Assembly (NCBI GenBank): GCA_035713725.1
Contig: DASTMZ010000117.1
Location: 1-28,597, forward strand
DNA: 28,597 bases
Direction: 5' to 3'
Origin: DASQPR01 sp035713725
GTDB taxonomy: Bacteria; Actinomycetota; Actinomycetes; Mycobacteriales; Micromonosporaceae
Under the pieces are notes generated by a model. The model saw only the letters and a program-made list of their open reading frames with translations. It was not told the DNA's origin and ran no database searches. Made by a program: the position numbers and the translations under genes. This document shows positions 16,290-22,050 of the stretch, piece after piece; positions within the stretch are counted from its first letter, which is position 1, and every line of letters begins with the position of its first letter.

Positions 16290-16348
16290 TGGCGACACGC
16301 CGCGACCGATCCCCCCGACGCGGCCCGTCGACGCGCACACTCGTCGCC

Positions 16349-17620
16349 GTGACGACTGCCCGGCCCGTTGTGGACCGCTCCCCCGTCGACGCGCTGTTGC
16401 CGGCGCTGCTCGCCGACGAGCCCGACGAGCAGGCCGTCAGCGACGCGTTGTTGGACCGCCTGGACGTGTCGCGTCATCTCGACGAGCTGATCGAGGGTCT
16501 GGCGCGACTGCTCGCTGCTGCGACGTCCCCGCAGACCCGGCTCGCGTACGAATCGGACTTCGCGCAGTTCACCGGCTGGGCGGACGAGTACGGCCTCGAC
16601 GCGCTGCCCGCGCTGCCGCAAACGGTGGCCCTCTACATCAGCGCCCATCAGGACCGGTGGCGGCCGACCACGATGGTGCGGCGGCTGTCCGCGATCGCGG
16701 TGCGGCACCGAGTGGCCGGATATCCGTCGCCTACCGACCACGAGCTGGTACGCCGTGCCGTCGCAGGGCTGCGCCGTACGAGAGGCACCCGGCCGGCCGC
16801 GAAGGCCGCATTGGTGACCGCGCAACTGTCGATCATCTGTGCCGAGCTGCTCAAACAGACGCAACCCCGCACGCCGGCCCGGCAACCCCGGACGCCGCCC
16901 CGGCAACCTCGGACGTCGCCGACGCAACGCCCGACGCAGGCCCGGCAACGTCGGGCACCCGACACGGCGAGCCTCGCACCGCCCGGCGATGCGCTTCGCG
17001 CGACGCGTGACCGTGCGCTGCTGCTCATCGGGTACGCCGCAGCGCTGCGGCGCAGCGAAATTGTCGCCCTCGACCTGGCCGACCTCGTCGAGGACGACAC
17101 GGGTCTGCGCGTCCTCATCCGGGCGAGCAAGACCGACCAGCTACGCCACGGCGAGGTCGTCGGCATCGCGCACGGGCATCCCGCCAACACATGCGCCGCG
17201 ACCTGCCCGATTCGCGCCTGGCGCGAATGGCGCGCGGCGTTGGCTCGCGCCGTCGGCACCGACGTGGCCACCGGTGCCGACGAGTTGCCGCCTGACTCGC
17301 CTGCGTTTCGCCCCGTCACCCGGCACGGCGCCATCGGTACGCCGGCCAACTGCGATGTCAACGCCCGCCTGACCGGGCAGAGCATCGCACTGATCGTGAA
17401 ACGCGCGGTGGCGCTGCTGGGCGACGAGCAACGCTTCCCGGTGGCGAACTACGCCGGACACAGCCTGCGTGCCGGATTCGCCACCCAGGCCGCGGCCGCC
17501 GGCGTCCCGCTTGAGAGGATCATGCGGCAGACGCGGCACCGCAGCGTCGCCGTTGCCCTACGCTACATCCGCGACGCCGACGTGTGGACCAGCAACCCCA
17601 GCGCCGCCCTTGGTCTATGA
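16349..17620 (+). CDS. Tyrosine recombinase/site-specific integrase with repeat-expanded linker
   Basis: The 423-residue protein has an N-terminal core-binding (SAM-like) domain at about residues 40-160 (SPQTRLAYESDFAQFTGWA) and a C-terminal catalytic domain with all expected residues: R235 (ALRRSEIVAL), K261 (RASKTDQ), H371/R374 (GHSLRAGFATQ), H397 (TRHRSV) and nucleophile Y406 (RYIRD). Between the domains, residues 172-206 are a Pro/Arg/Thr/Gln repeat made by five 21-bp DNA units. GTG 16349 is used. The frame stays open to TTG 16289, but neither start has a Shine-Dalgarno sequence, and CACACT seven bases before the GTG may be a leaderless -10. No att duplication, tRNA gene or other mobile genes are seen nearby, so it may be a domesticated recombinase. 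Confidence 0.9.
   Translation: MTTARPVVDRSPVDALLPALLADEPDEQAVSDALLDRLDVSRHLDELIEGLARLLAAATSPQTRLAYESDFAQFTGWADEYGLDALPALPQTVALYISAHQDRWRPTTMVRRLSAIAVRHRVAGYPSPTDHELVRRAVAGLRRTRGTRPAAKAALVTAQLSIICAELLKQTQPRTPARQPRTPPRQPRTSPTQRPTQARQRRAPDTASLAPPGDALRATRDRALLLIGYAAALRRSEIVALDLADLVEDDTGLRVLIRASKTDQLRHGEVVGIAHGHPANTCAATCPIRAWREWRAALARAVGTDVATGADELPPDSPAFRPVTRHGAIGTPANCDVNARLTGQSIALIVKRAVALLGDEQRFPVANYAGHSLRAGFATQAAAAGVPLERIMRQTRHRSVAVALRYIRDADVWTSNPSAALGL
16861..16965 (+). repeat. Five 21-bp units in the recombinase linker
   Basis: GCAAC-starting units begin at exactly 21-bp steps: 16861, 16882, 16903, 16924 and 16945. The first two are nearly identical (GCAACCCCGCACGCCGGCCCG against GCAACCCCGGACGCCGCCCCG, each 21 bp written only as landmarks), and later ones diverge. 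They encode heptads such as QPRTPAR and QPRTPPR in frame. Confidence 0.85.
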
Positions 17621-17647
17621 CCGGCGAAATCAGCGGACCGCCAAGAA

Positions 17648-17662
17648 CCGCCCCGCGGGCGG
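17648..17662. terminator. Hairpin terminator between convergent genes
   Basis: CCGCCC (17648-17653), loop CGC, GGGCGG (17657-17662). On the minus strand it is six bases after the TAA of the gene ending at 17668 and is followed by TTCTTGG. It could also stop transcription from the recombinase gene. Confidence 0.5.
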
Positions 17663-17667
17663 CGGCG

Positions 17668-18744
17668 TTAGCGATTCGTCGACGTCGCCGTCCGGCGTTC
17701 GGTCGGGGTCGCCGCCGTCTCGGTGGACGCCGTCGACGCGGCAGTCAACGCCGGCACCGATCCCACCGCCGGCACCGACTCCACAGCCGGCACCGATTCC
17801 ACAGTCGGCAAGGAGCCCTGTGGCGCCGGCGAGACAGGCACCGTCGTACGAGCGCGCTTGGCATCGATCGCGGTGAGGAATTCGCGTGTCGTACGCTCGC
17901 GGCCGTAGTGCCGGTGCAGCAAGAGGTACGTGATCAACGCGGGAATGCCGAAGAACGCTTGTGCTGGCACGACCGCGTTCGCGTTGCCGCGGGTGACCGC
18001 CTCCAGGATCAGCGGGGCGAGTGCTGGCAGGGTCGCGCCGAACACCGCGACAAGTCCTACACCGACGGTTGCAGCCCGCCGCCCGTACGCCTTGTACGCG
18101 GCGATCACGAACAGTGAGTAGACCAGTAGGTCGCCGATGCCGATGTTCGCGTTGAGGATGCCGACGCGCATGCCGATCGAGGGGTCGAGCGGATATCCGA
18201 TGAACGCGTCCGCGAGCTTCGGAGTCAACGGGATGATCACGCTGAACGTCACATCGTAGAAGCCGAGCCCAAACGCGAACCAGGCGACATGGCGCAGTTG
18301 CATGCCGCCCTGTACGTAGAGGTTCGCGACCGCGGTCGCGCCGAGCAACACGACGACACTCGTCTCCGCCCAATACAACTGCCAGCCGGTGACGGTGCCC
18401 AGCATCGTTCGAGCGATGTAGACGTTGAACCCGAGCAGCCCGCCGATCGCAAGCCACAGCACCGCGCGCGGCACGACGGGACGGTATCCGATCGACAGCG
18501 ACGCGACGAACGTGAGGATCAGGAATGTCGTGAGCGCCGCGTGCGGCAGAACGAGGTAGAGCACCGGCAGCGTGACGATGAATACGAAGAGCACCACGAC
18601 GTCGCGGCCGTTGAATACCCCGATGGCTGGCCGGTCCAGACGCACGCGACCGATGTAGACGAGCGATGCCGCGCATGTCGCCATCGCGCCGACGAGGACG
18701 ACCACGAGCTGCATGATCGTTTGAGGAACGAGCAGATCCACCAT
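17668..18744 (-). CDS. Nine-TM protein with presenilin/SPP-type aspartyl protease motifs
   Basis: The 358-residue protein has nine hydrophobic segments (about 8-30, 49-67, 70-86, 92-112, 125-145, 150-173, 195-219, 224-247, 258-277). The order of key motifs is that of family A22 intramembrane aspartyl proteases: YD in TM6 (Y163-D164, FGLGFYDVTFS), GxGD in TM7 (G202-D205, NIGIGDLLVYSL) and PAL in TM9 (268-270, FFGIPALITYLL); a second PAL is at 240-242. Presenilin has closely similar GLGD-hydrophobic-YS wording. The D-D spacing (41) is shorter than in known members, and overall similarity is not verified. The C-terminal 75 residues are a soluble tail with hexapeptide repeats. The ATG is two bases after the stop of the ligase gene, and its GGAGG overlaps that gene's end, so the two are translationally coupled. 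A non-protease membrane protein remains possible. Confidence 0.75.
   Translation of the reverse strand: MVDLLVPQTIMQLVVVLVGAMATCAASLVYIGRVRLDRPAIGVFNGRDVVVLFVFIVTLPVLYLVLPHAALTTFLILTFVASLSIGYRPVVPRAVLWLAIGGLLGFNVYIARTMLGTVTGWQLYWAETSVVVLLGATAVANLYVQGGMQLRHVAWFAFGLGFYDVTFSVIIPLTPKLADAFIGYPLDPSIGMRVGILNANIGIGDLLVYSLFVIAAYKAYGRRAATVGVGLVAVFGATLPALAPLILEAVTRGNANAVVPAQAFFGIPALITYLLLHRHYGRERTTREFLTAIDAKRARTTVPVSPAPQGSLPTVESVPAVESVPAVGSVPALTAASTASTETAATPTERRTATSTNR
17750..17803. repeat. Three 18-bp repeats in the membrane-protein tail
   Basis: Units starting GCCGGCACCGA lie at 17750, 17768 and 17786, with a partial fourth from 17804. On the minus strand they encode the hexapeptide repeat V-P-A-V-(E/G)-S near residues 311-332 of the presenilin-like protein. 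Confidence 0.85.
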
Positions 18745-18746
18745 CG

Positions 18747-20186
18747 TTAACCTCCGACCCCGACCAGGGTGCTCGGTTGCATGAATGTCGTCTCTGACAG
18801 GTCAGCGCGAACCCGACGCAGGGTGCTCGCCTCGCCCGCGGCCACTACTCGGACGTCCGCGTCGACCCCGCGCTCGGCGAGGTGTCGCGTCACGCCGTCG
18901 GCGTCGAGCCCGCCCGCCGTACTCGTGTCGATGGTCAGCACGAACCGCTCGCCGGCGACCTCGGCGCGATAGCGCACCGGCCACGGTTCGGTCGGCAGCG
19001 ACTCGAGTGCCTCGATGATCGCGCGTGGATGCAGCGATCGGCCGGACGGCGTGACCAGCAGATCACTGGCCTTGCCGAGAATCGCCGAGGTGGCGGGCAC
19101 GGCAGCGAGTTCGCACGCGAGATTCTCCGGCGCGATCGGCGAGATCAGGTCGCGGGTGTCGTAGCGGAACACCGGCATGCACTCGCGGTAGGGGTAATAC
19201 GGCGTGATCACCGCCGTACCCAGCTCACCTGGTTTCGCGGGCTCGCCCGACTCGAGCGCAATGACCTCGACGAGCCCGGTGTTGAGGTCGTGGTGCAAGT
19301 GGCCCGCGGAGCACGACCGGCCGCTGACCGGAAGCACCTCTGTCATCGCGAACGTGTCGTTGACCAGCGCGGCGCCGAGCGTCGCTCGCGCCGCCGCGGC
19401 GAGTGCCGGGGAGAGCACCTCACCGCCGACGTCGACGCGGCGCAGCCGGAAGTCGGCCGGGCCGAGATCGCGGTTGCGCGCCGCGGTGACCAGGACCGCA
19501 AGATATGACGGGTACGTGGCGAGCAGCGTCGCGCCGGCCGGACCGAGCAGTGCGTCCAGCGCCTCGTTCGGCGGGATCACGCCGATCACGCGAACCTGCG
19601 CGCCGACGTGGCGGCAGACCGAGATGTTCTGCTGCACCGCCGCCGTCGCGCGCGAACTGATGCACACCGCCATCACGTCCGTCGGCCGGATCTCGTCGCG
19701 CAGCAAGCCGGACAGCGCGGCGAGCGCAGGCCACAGTTCGGCCTCGTAGCGCGACATCAAAACCTCGGCGGGCCGGCCCGTCGAGCCCGTCGTACGCGTC
19801 GACATCGTTGGCGCATCGCCACAGAGCAGTTCCCGGCCGTGCGCGATCAGGTCGGCCTTCGTCATGACCGGAACGCGGCGCACCGAATCGGCGTCGAGCT
19901 TCGCCGGGTCGATGCCGGTGGCCGTGAACCGGCCTTCGAACCAGGCTGAGCGCGTGGCCAGCCGCTTCGCGGTGCGACGTATTGCGCGGTCGGTAAAGTC
20001 GCGCCGGACGGCCGGGTCGGCGAATGGTCCGTCCACGAGCTGCGCGACGTCCGCGCCCGGCTCACCGAACTCAGCGAGCGTGGCAAGGGCATCGGCGACC
20101 ATCGCGCCCAATACATCGGTGTTGATACGTCGTCCCCACGTCATCGACATCGCAAGGCGAAACTGCCGAACGCCGGTCTCGAACAC
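18747..20186 (-). CDS. Adenylate-forming enzyme, PaaK/F390-synthetase-like
   Basis: The 479-residue enzyme belongs to the ANL superfamily branch of phenylacetate-CoA ligase and coenzyme F390 synthetase. Visible motifs are the phosphate-binding STRTTGSTGRPAEV (about residues 129-142), the FAMTEVLPVSG region where the family places acyl/AMP contacts, the adenylate motif YRECMPVFRYDTRDL (about 350-364) and the C-terminal hinge GKASDLLVTPSGRSLHPRA. It should activate a carboxylate (or a hydroxyl, as in F390 synthetase) with ATP, with or without transfer to a thiol. The substrate is unknown. The neighbouring 30-residue peptide and the membrane protease make a peptide or lipid carboxylate a candidate. 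GTG 20186 has GGAGGA just upstream. Confidence 0.88.
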   Translation of the reverse strand: MFETGVRQFRLAMSMTWGRRINTDVLGAMVADALATLAEFGEPGADVAQLVDGPFADPAVRRDFTDRAIRRTAKRLATRSAWFEGRFTATGIDPAKLDADSVRRVPVMTKADLIAHGRELLCGDAPTMSTRTTGSTGRPAEVLMSRYEAELWPALAALSGLLRDEIRPTDVMAVCISSRATAAVQQNISVCRHVGAQVRVIGVIPPNEALDALLGPAGATLLATYPSYLAVLVTAARNRDLGPADFRLRRVDVGGEVLSPALAAAARATLGAALVNDTFAMTEVLPVSGRSCSAGHLHHDLNTGLVEVIALESGEPAKPGELGTAVITPYYPYRECMPVFRYDTRDLISPIAPENLACELAAVPATSAILGKASDLLVTPSGRSLHPRAIIEALESLPTEPWPVRYRAEVAGERFVLTIDTSTAGGLDADGVTRHLAERGVDADVRVVAAGEASTLRRVRADLSETTFMQPSTLVGVGG

Positions 20187-20220
20187 GGGTCCTCCGCGCG
20201 GTTAGACGGTCCTCTGTGGT

Positions 20221-20248
20221 GGCGATGTGCGTCGATGGCGATGTGCGT
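20221..20248. repeat. 12-bp direct repeat upstream of the ligase gene
   Basis: GGCGATGTGCGT occurs at 20221-20232 and 20237-20248, a 16-bp period, in the leader between the stem-loop and the ligase start. The role is unknown; it could be a tandem protein site or a chance duplication. Confidence 0.6.
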
Positions 20249-20295
20249 TGGACGCGTGCTGCGCGGGTCGGGCCGACGCTGGCACTAGGTGCGAC

Positions 20296-20325
20296 GGCAC
20301 CCGCGCCGAGGACGACGCGGGTGCC
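20296..20325 (-). terminator. 10-bp perfect stem-loop after the small peptide gene (attenuator candidate)
   Basis: GGCACCCGCG (20296-20305) and CGCGGGTGCC (20316-20325) are perfect complements around a 10-nt loop. On the minus strand the hairpin starts 8 nt after the peptide stop codon and lies 110 bp before the ligase start. There is no U-tract, so partial termination or mRNA 3'-end protection is more likely than full termination. Confidence 0.65.
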
Positions 20326-20333
20326 GGGGAGGC

Positions 20334-20426
20334 TCAGGAGCCGCCTGCGCACGCCGCGAACAGGACTGCGGTGAGCGAGCCCATCGCGTACCGCACGTGC
20401 TTGACCGTGCTGACGAATGCCGACAT
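20334..20426 (-). CDS. 30-residue hydrophobic peptide with lipobox-like C-terminus
   Basis: This very short gene has an almost ideal ribosome site (GGGGAGGAGG, six bases before ATG 20426) and ends at TGA. The product has a polar N-terminus with K9, H10 and R12, a hydrophobic stretch from Y13 (YAMGSLTAVLFAA), a single Cys at 26 and the tail AGGS. The positive-inside pattern predicts one membrane helix with the C-terminus outside. LFAAC-AGGS resembles a lipoprotein signal-peptidase site, which would release a lipidated pentapeptide CAGGS. It could equally be a substrate of the intramembrane protease encoded downstream, or a precursor whose C-terminus is activated by the ligase. No family was recognised. 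It is 66 bp downstream of the cupredoxin gene. Confidence 0.6.
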   Translation of the reverse strand: MSAFVSTVKHVRYAMGSLTAVLFAACAGGS

Positions 20427-20492
20427 TGCGAACCTCCTCCCCGGGGGGACGAACGGGAACCGGCGACCGGCGGTGGCCGGAATCGTTGCCCG

Positions 20493-20873
20493 CTACTTCG
20501 TGACGACGACCGTGAGGTTCATCTCGGGGTGCAGCGAGCAGGTCAGGTGGTAGGTGCCCGGCGTGTTCCAGGGCGCCGTGGTGAAGGTCTGATTTTGTTC
20601 GGACAGAAACGCGCCGTCCTTGGTCAGCTGCGGCGTGTTCGGTTCGCTGGTGAGGCGGCCGTCGTCGCCGGGACCGATGACGTGGAGAAAGCCAGAGCTG
20701 TTGACGAACGTGAGGGTCTGGCCGCGATGAATCGTGACGGTCTTCGTGCTGAAGCCCTCATGAGTCATGCCGATGCTGCCCGGCGGCGCTTGACGGGCGG
20801 CCACCACCACGCTCGGCGCGAAGATGCCGACGCCGAGAAGGATCACACCAAGACTGACCGCGGGAACCTTCAT
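20493..20873 (-). CDS. Secreted cupredoxin (plastocyanin/azurin-like)
   Basis: The 126-residue protein has an N-terminal hydrophobic segment (residues 5-26, AVSLGVILLGVGIFAPSVVVA) acting as signal peptide or anchor, then a small beta-barrel. All type-1 copper ligands are visible: H64 in SGFLHVIG and C112, H115, M118 in LTCSLHPEM, the C-x2-H-x2-M arrangement. The motif GTYHLTCSLHPEM is classic for the family. It should bind Cu outside the cell and carry electrons or buffer copper. ATG 20873 has GAGGGG six bases upstream. It is the first gene of the unit containing the 30-residue peptide, the PaaK-like ligase and the presenilin-like protein. Confidence 0.9.
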   Translation of the reverse strand: MKVPAVSLGVILLGVGIFAPSVVVAARQAPPGSIGMTHEGFSTKTVTIHRGQTLTFVNSSGFLHVIGPGDDGRLTSEPNTPQLTKDGAFLSEQNQTFTTAPWNTPGTYHLTCSLHPEMNLTVVVTK

Positions 20874-20969
20874 GTCGGACCCCTCGATGCCACAAGATCG
20901 CGATGTCGCCGCCCACTTGCCGGACGGCGGCCGGGTGTGACGTGTCTGGTCCCCCGTGGCTAAATCCGC

Positions 20970-20998
20970 GTTACAACCTCAGCATCGTCGGTCGTCAA
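20970..20998 (-). promoter_or_regulatory. Sigma-70-like promoter for the cupredoxin unit
   Basis: On the minus strand TTGACG (20993-20998) and TGTAAC (20970-20975) are 17 bp apart. The implied leader is about 90 nt. The nearby palindrome at 20998-21022 touches the -35 box. Confidence 0.5.
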
Positions 20999-21022
20999 TA
21001 AAGATCACAACCCGATCTTTAT
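20998..21022. promoter_or_regulatory. Perfect 9-7-9 palindrome at the -35 box
   Basis: ATAAAGATC (20998-21006), spacer ACAACCC and GATCTTTAT (21014-21022) are exact inverted repeats. The AT-rich element ends at the -35 hexamer of the cupredoxin promoter, the position expected for a class II activator; a repressor is also possible. Confidence 0.6.
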
Positions 21023-21031
21023 GATCGACTT

Positions 21032-21090
21032 CTGTCACATTGATGACAGCGAATTGACCTTGACACCCATCGGCAGGTCAACGGTGTCAA
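21032..21090. promoter_or_regulatory. Two further inverted repeats upstream of the cupredoxin unit
   Basis: CTGTCA-N6-TGACAG lies at 21032-21049, and TTGACACC (21060-21067) pairs with GGTGTCAA (21083-21090). Both use TGAC/GTCA half-sites. With the 20998-21022 palindrome they make a dense regulatory region of about 95 bp. The second could also act as a terminator for the gene ending at 21162. Confidence 0.4.
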
Positions 21091-21161
21091 CAGTGTCCGG
21101 TGGCGGGATCCCGCCAGTGTCTGTGTGTGTTGGCGGCGCGGTCCCGTCGCACGACCGGCGT

Positions 21162-22001
21162 CTATGCGCCGGGCGGCGGGAGACTGCGGCACAGCTTCAC
21201 CGGAAACTTCGGCTCCGCCCGTAGGACGTCGGCGCAGCCACCGGTGCGGGTCAAGCCGATCGCCATCCAACCCACCGGCGAGGCGCGGTAGAAGTAACGA
21301 ACCGCCGTCGACGGGTACGACGGGCACGTGCCCGGTTCCGGCGGGACCGTTCCGGAGGGTGCCGGCAGCGGAGAGGACTGGACCCTGCCCTCGCACGCCG
21401 GCGCACCCGTGAACGAAAGGTCCATCACGAGCCACGTGCCGTCGCAGGCTCGGACGGTTGGTGTGACGGGCTGCTGGATATCGGTGCCGCGCGCGGCCAA
21501 CGTGGTCGACGCGTCGTCGCAGGACGCCGGCTTCGGATGGCAGCCCTCGTCGCCGCAGTGCCGAAGCGGGGTGCCGACCGGGCCATCGGCGATAAACATC
21601 GCGTCGCTGTCGTTGTCGACCGTCACGGAGCGCTTGCCCAGCGGCTGCGGCAGGGTGATCTTTACCGTAGCCACCGCCTCGCTGCGACAGGCCGGATCGG
21701 TAGCGACGTCCTCGGTGACTTCTACCAACACCGACTGCGCCGAGAAGTCCTGGATGCGCGCAGCCAGGTTGCGCACGCAGGAGCGTGGCGGTTGGGCTGC
21801 CGGGACGAGCACGTCGATGGAGAGCGTACGGCCGTCCGTGCCCACGGTGACGCCCTTGGTGCCGCTGACCCCCATCCCGTTCATCCAGCCCGACGCCGTC
21901 GTGTCCCCTGGTGACGGCGCGCCGCACGACACGCAGCCGAAGGTGAGGATCAGCAAGGCCGCGGCGAGAACCCCCGTCGCCGTGGCACGCACATCGACCA
22001 T
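21162..22001 (-). CDS. Secreted Cys-rich protein, possible lipoprotein
   Basis: The 279-residue protein has an N-terminal signal (ATGVLAAALLILTFGC) ending in two Cys, C23 and C26 (FGCVSCGAP); neither gives a textbook lipobox, so lipid attachment is uncertain. The mature part has many more Cys (for example RSCVRN, DPACRS, LRHCGDEGCH, ASCDD, RACDG, APACEG, GTCPS, GGCADV, KLCRS), which points to disulfide bonding outside the cell. Beta-strand-rich stretches alternate with Pro/Thr/Ser-rich turns. No known domain was recognised. It lies 49 bp downstream of the winged-helix/hydrolase gene on the same strand. Confidence 0.82.
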   Translation of the reverse strand: MVDVRATATGVLAAALLILTFGCVSCGAPSPGDTTASGWMNGMGVSGTKGVTVGTDGRTLSIDVLVPAAQPPRSCVRNLAARIQDFSAQSVLVEVTEDVATDPACRSEAVATVKITLPQPLGKRSVTVDNDSDAMFIADGPVGTPLRHCGDEGCHPKPASCDDASTTLAARGTDIQQPVTPTVRACDGTWLVMDLSFTGAPACEGRVQSSPLPAPSGTVPPEPGTCPSYPSTAVRYFYRASPVGWMAIGLTRTGGCADVLRAEPKFPVKLCRSLPPPGA

Positions 22002-22050
22002 CGCCGAATTCCATCAGACACGGCCGAGTCGCGCGACCCCACGGCGCTCG

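Noticed and set aside
16349..17620. Integrated mobile element carried by the recombinase
   Set aside because: No flanking att repeats, tRNA target, replication or transfer genes are visible, and codon use resembles the neighbours.
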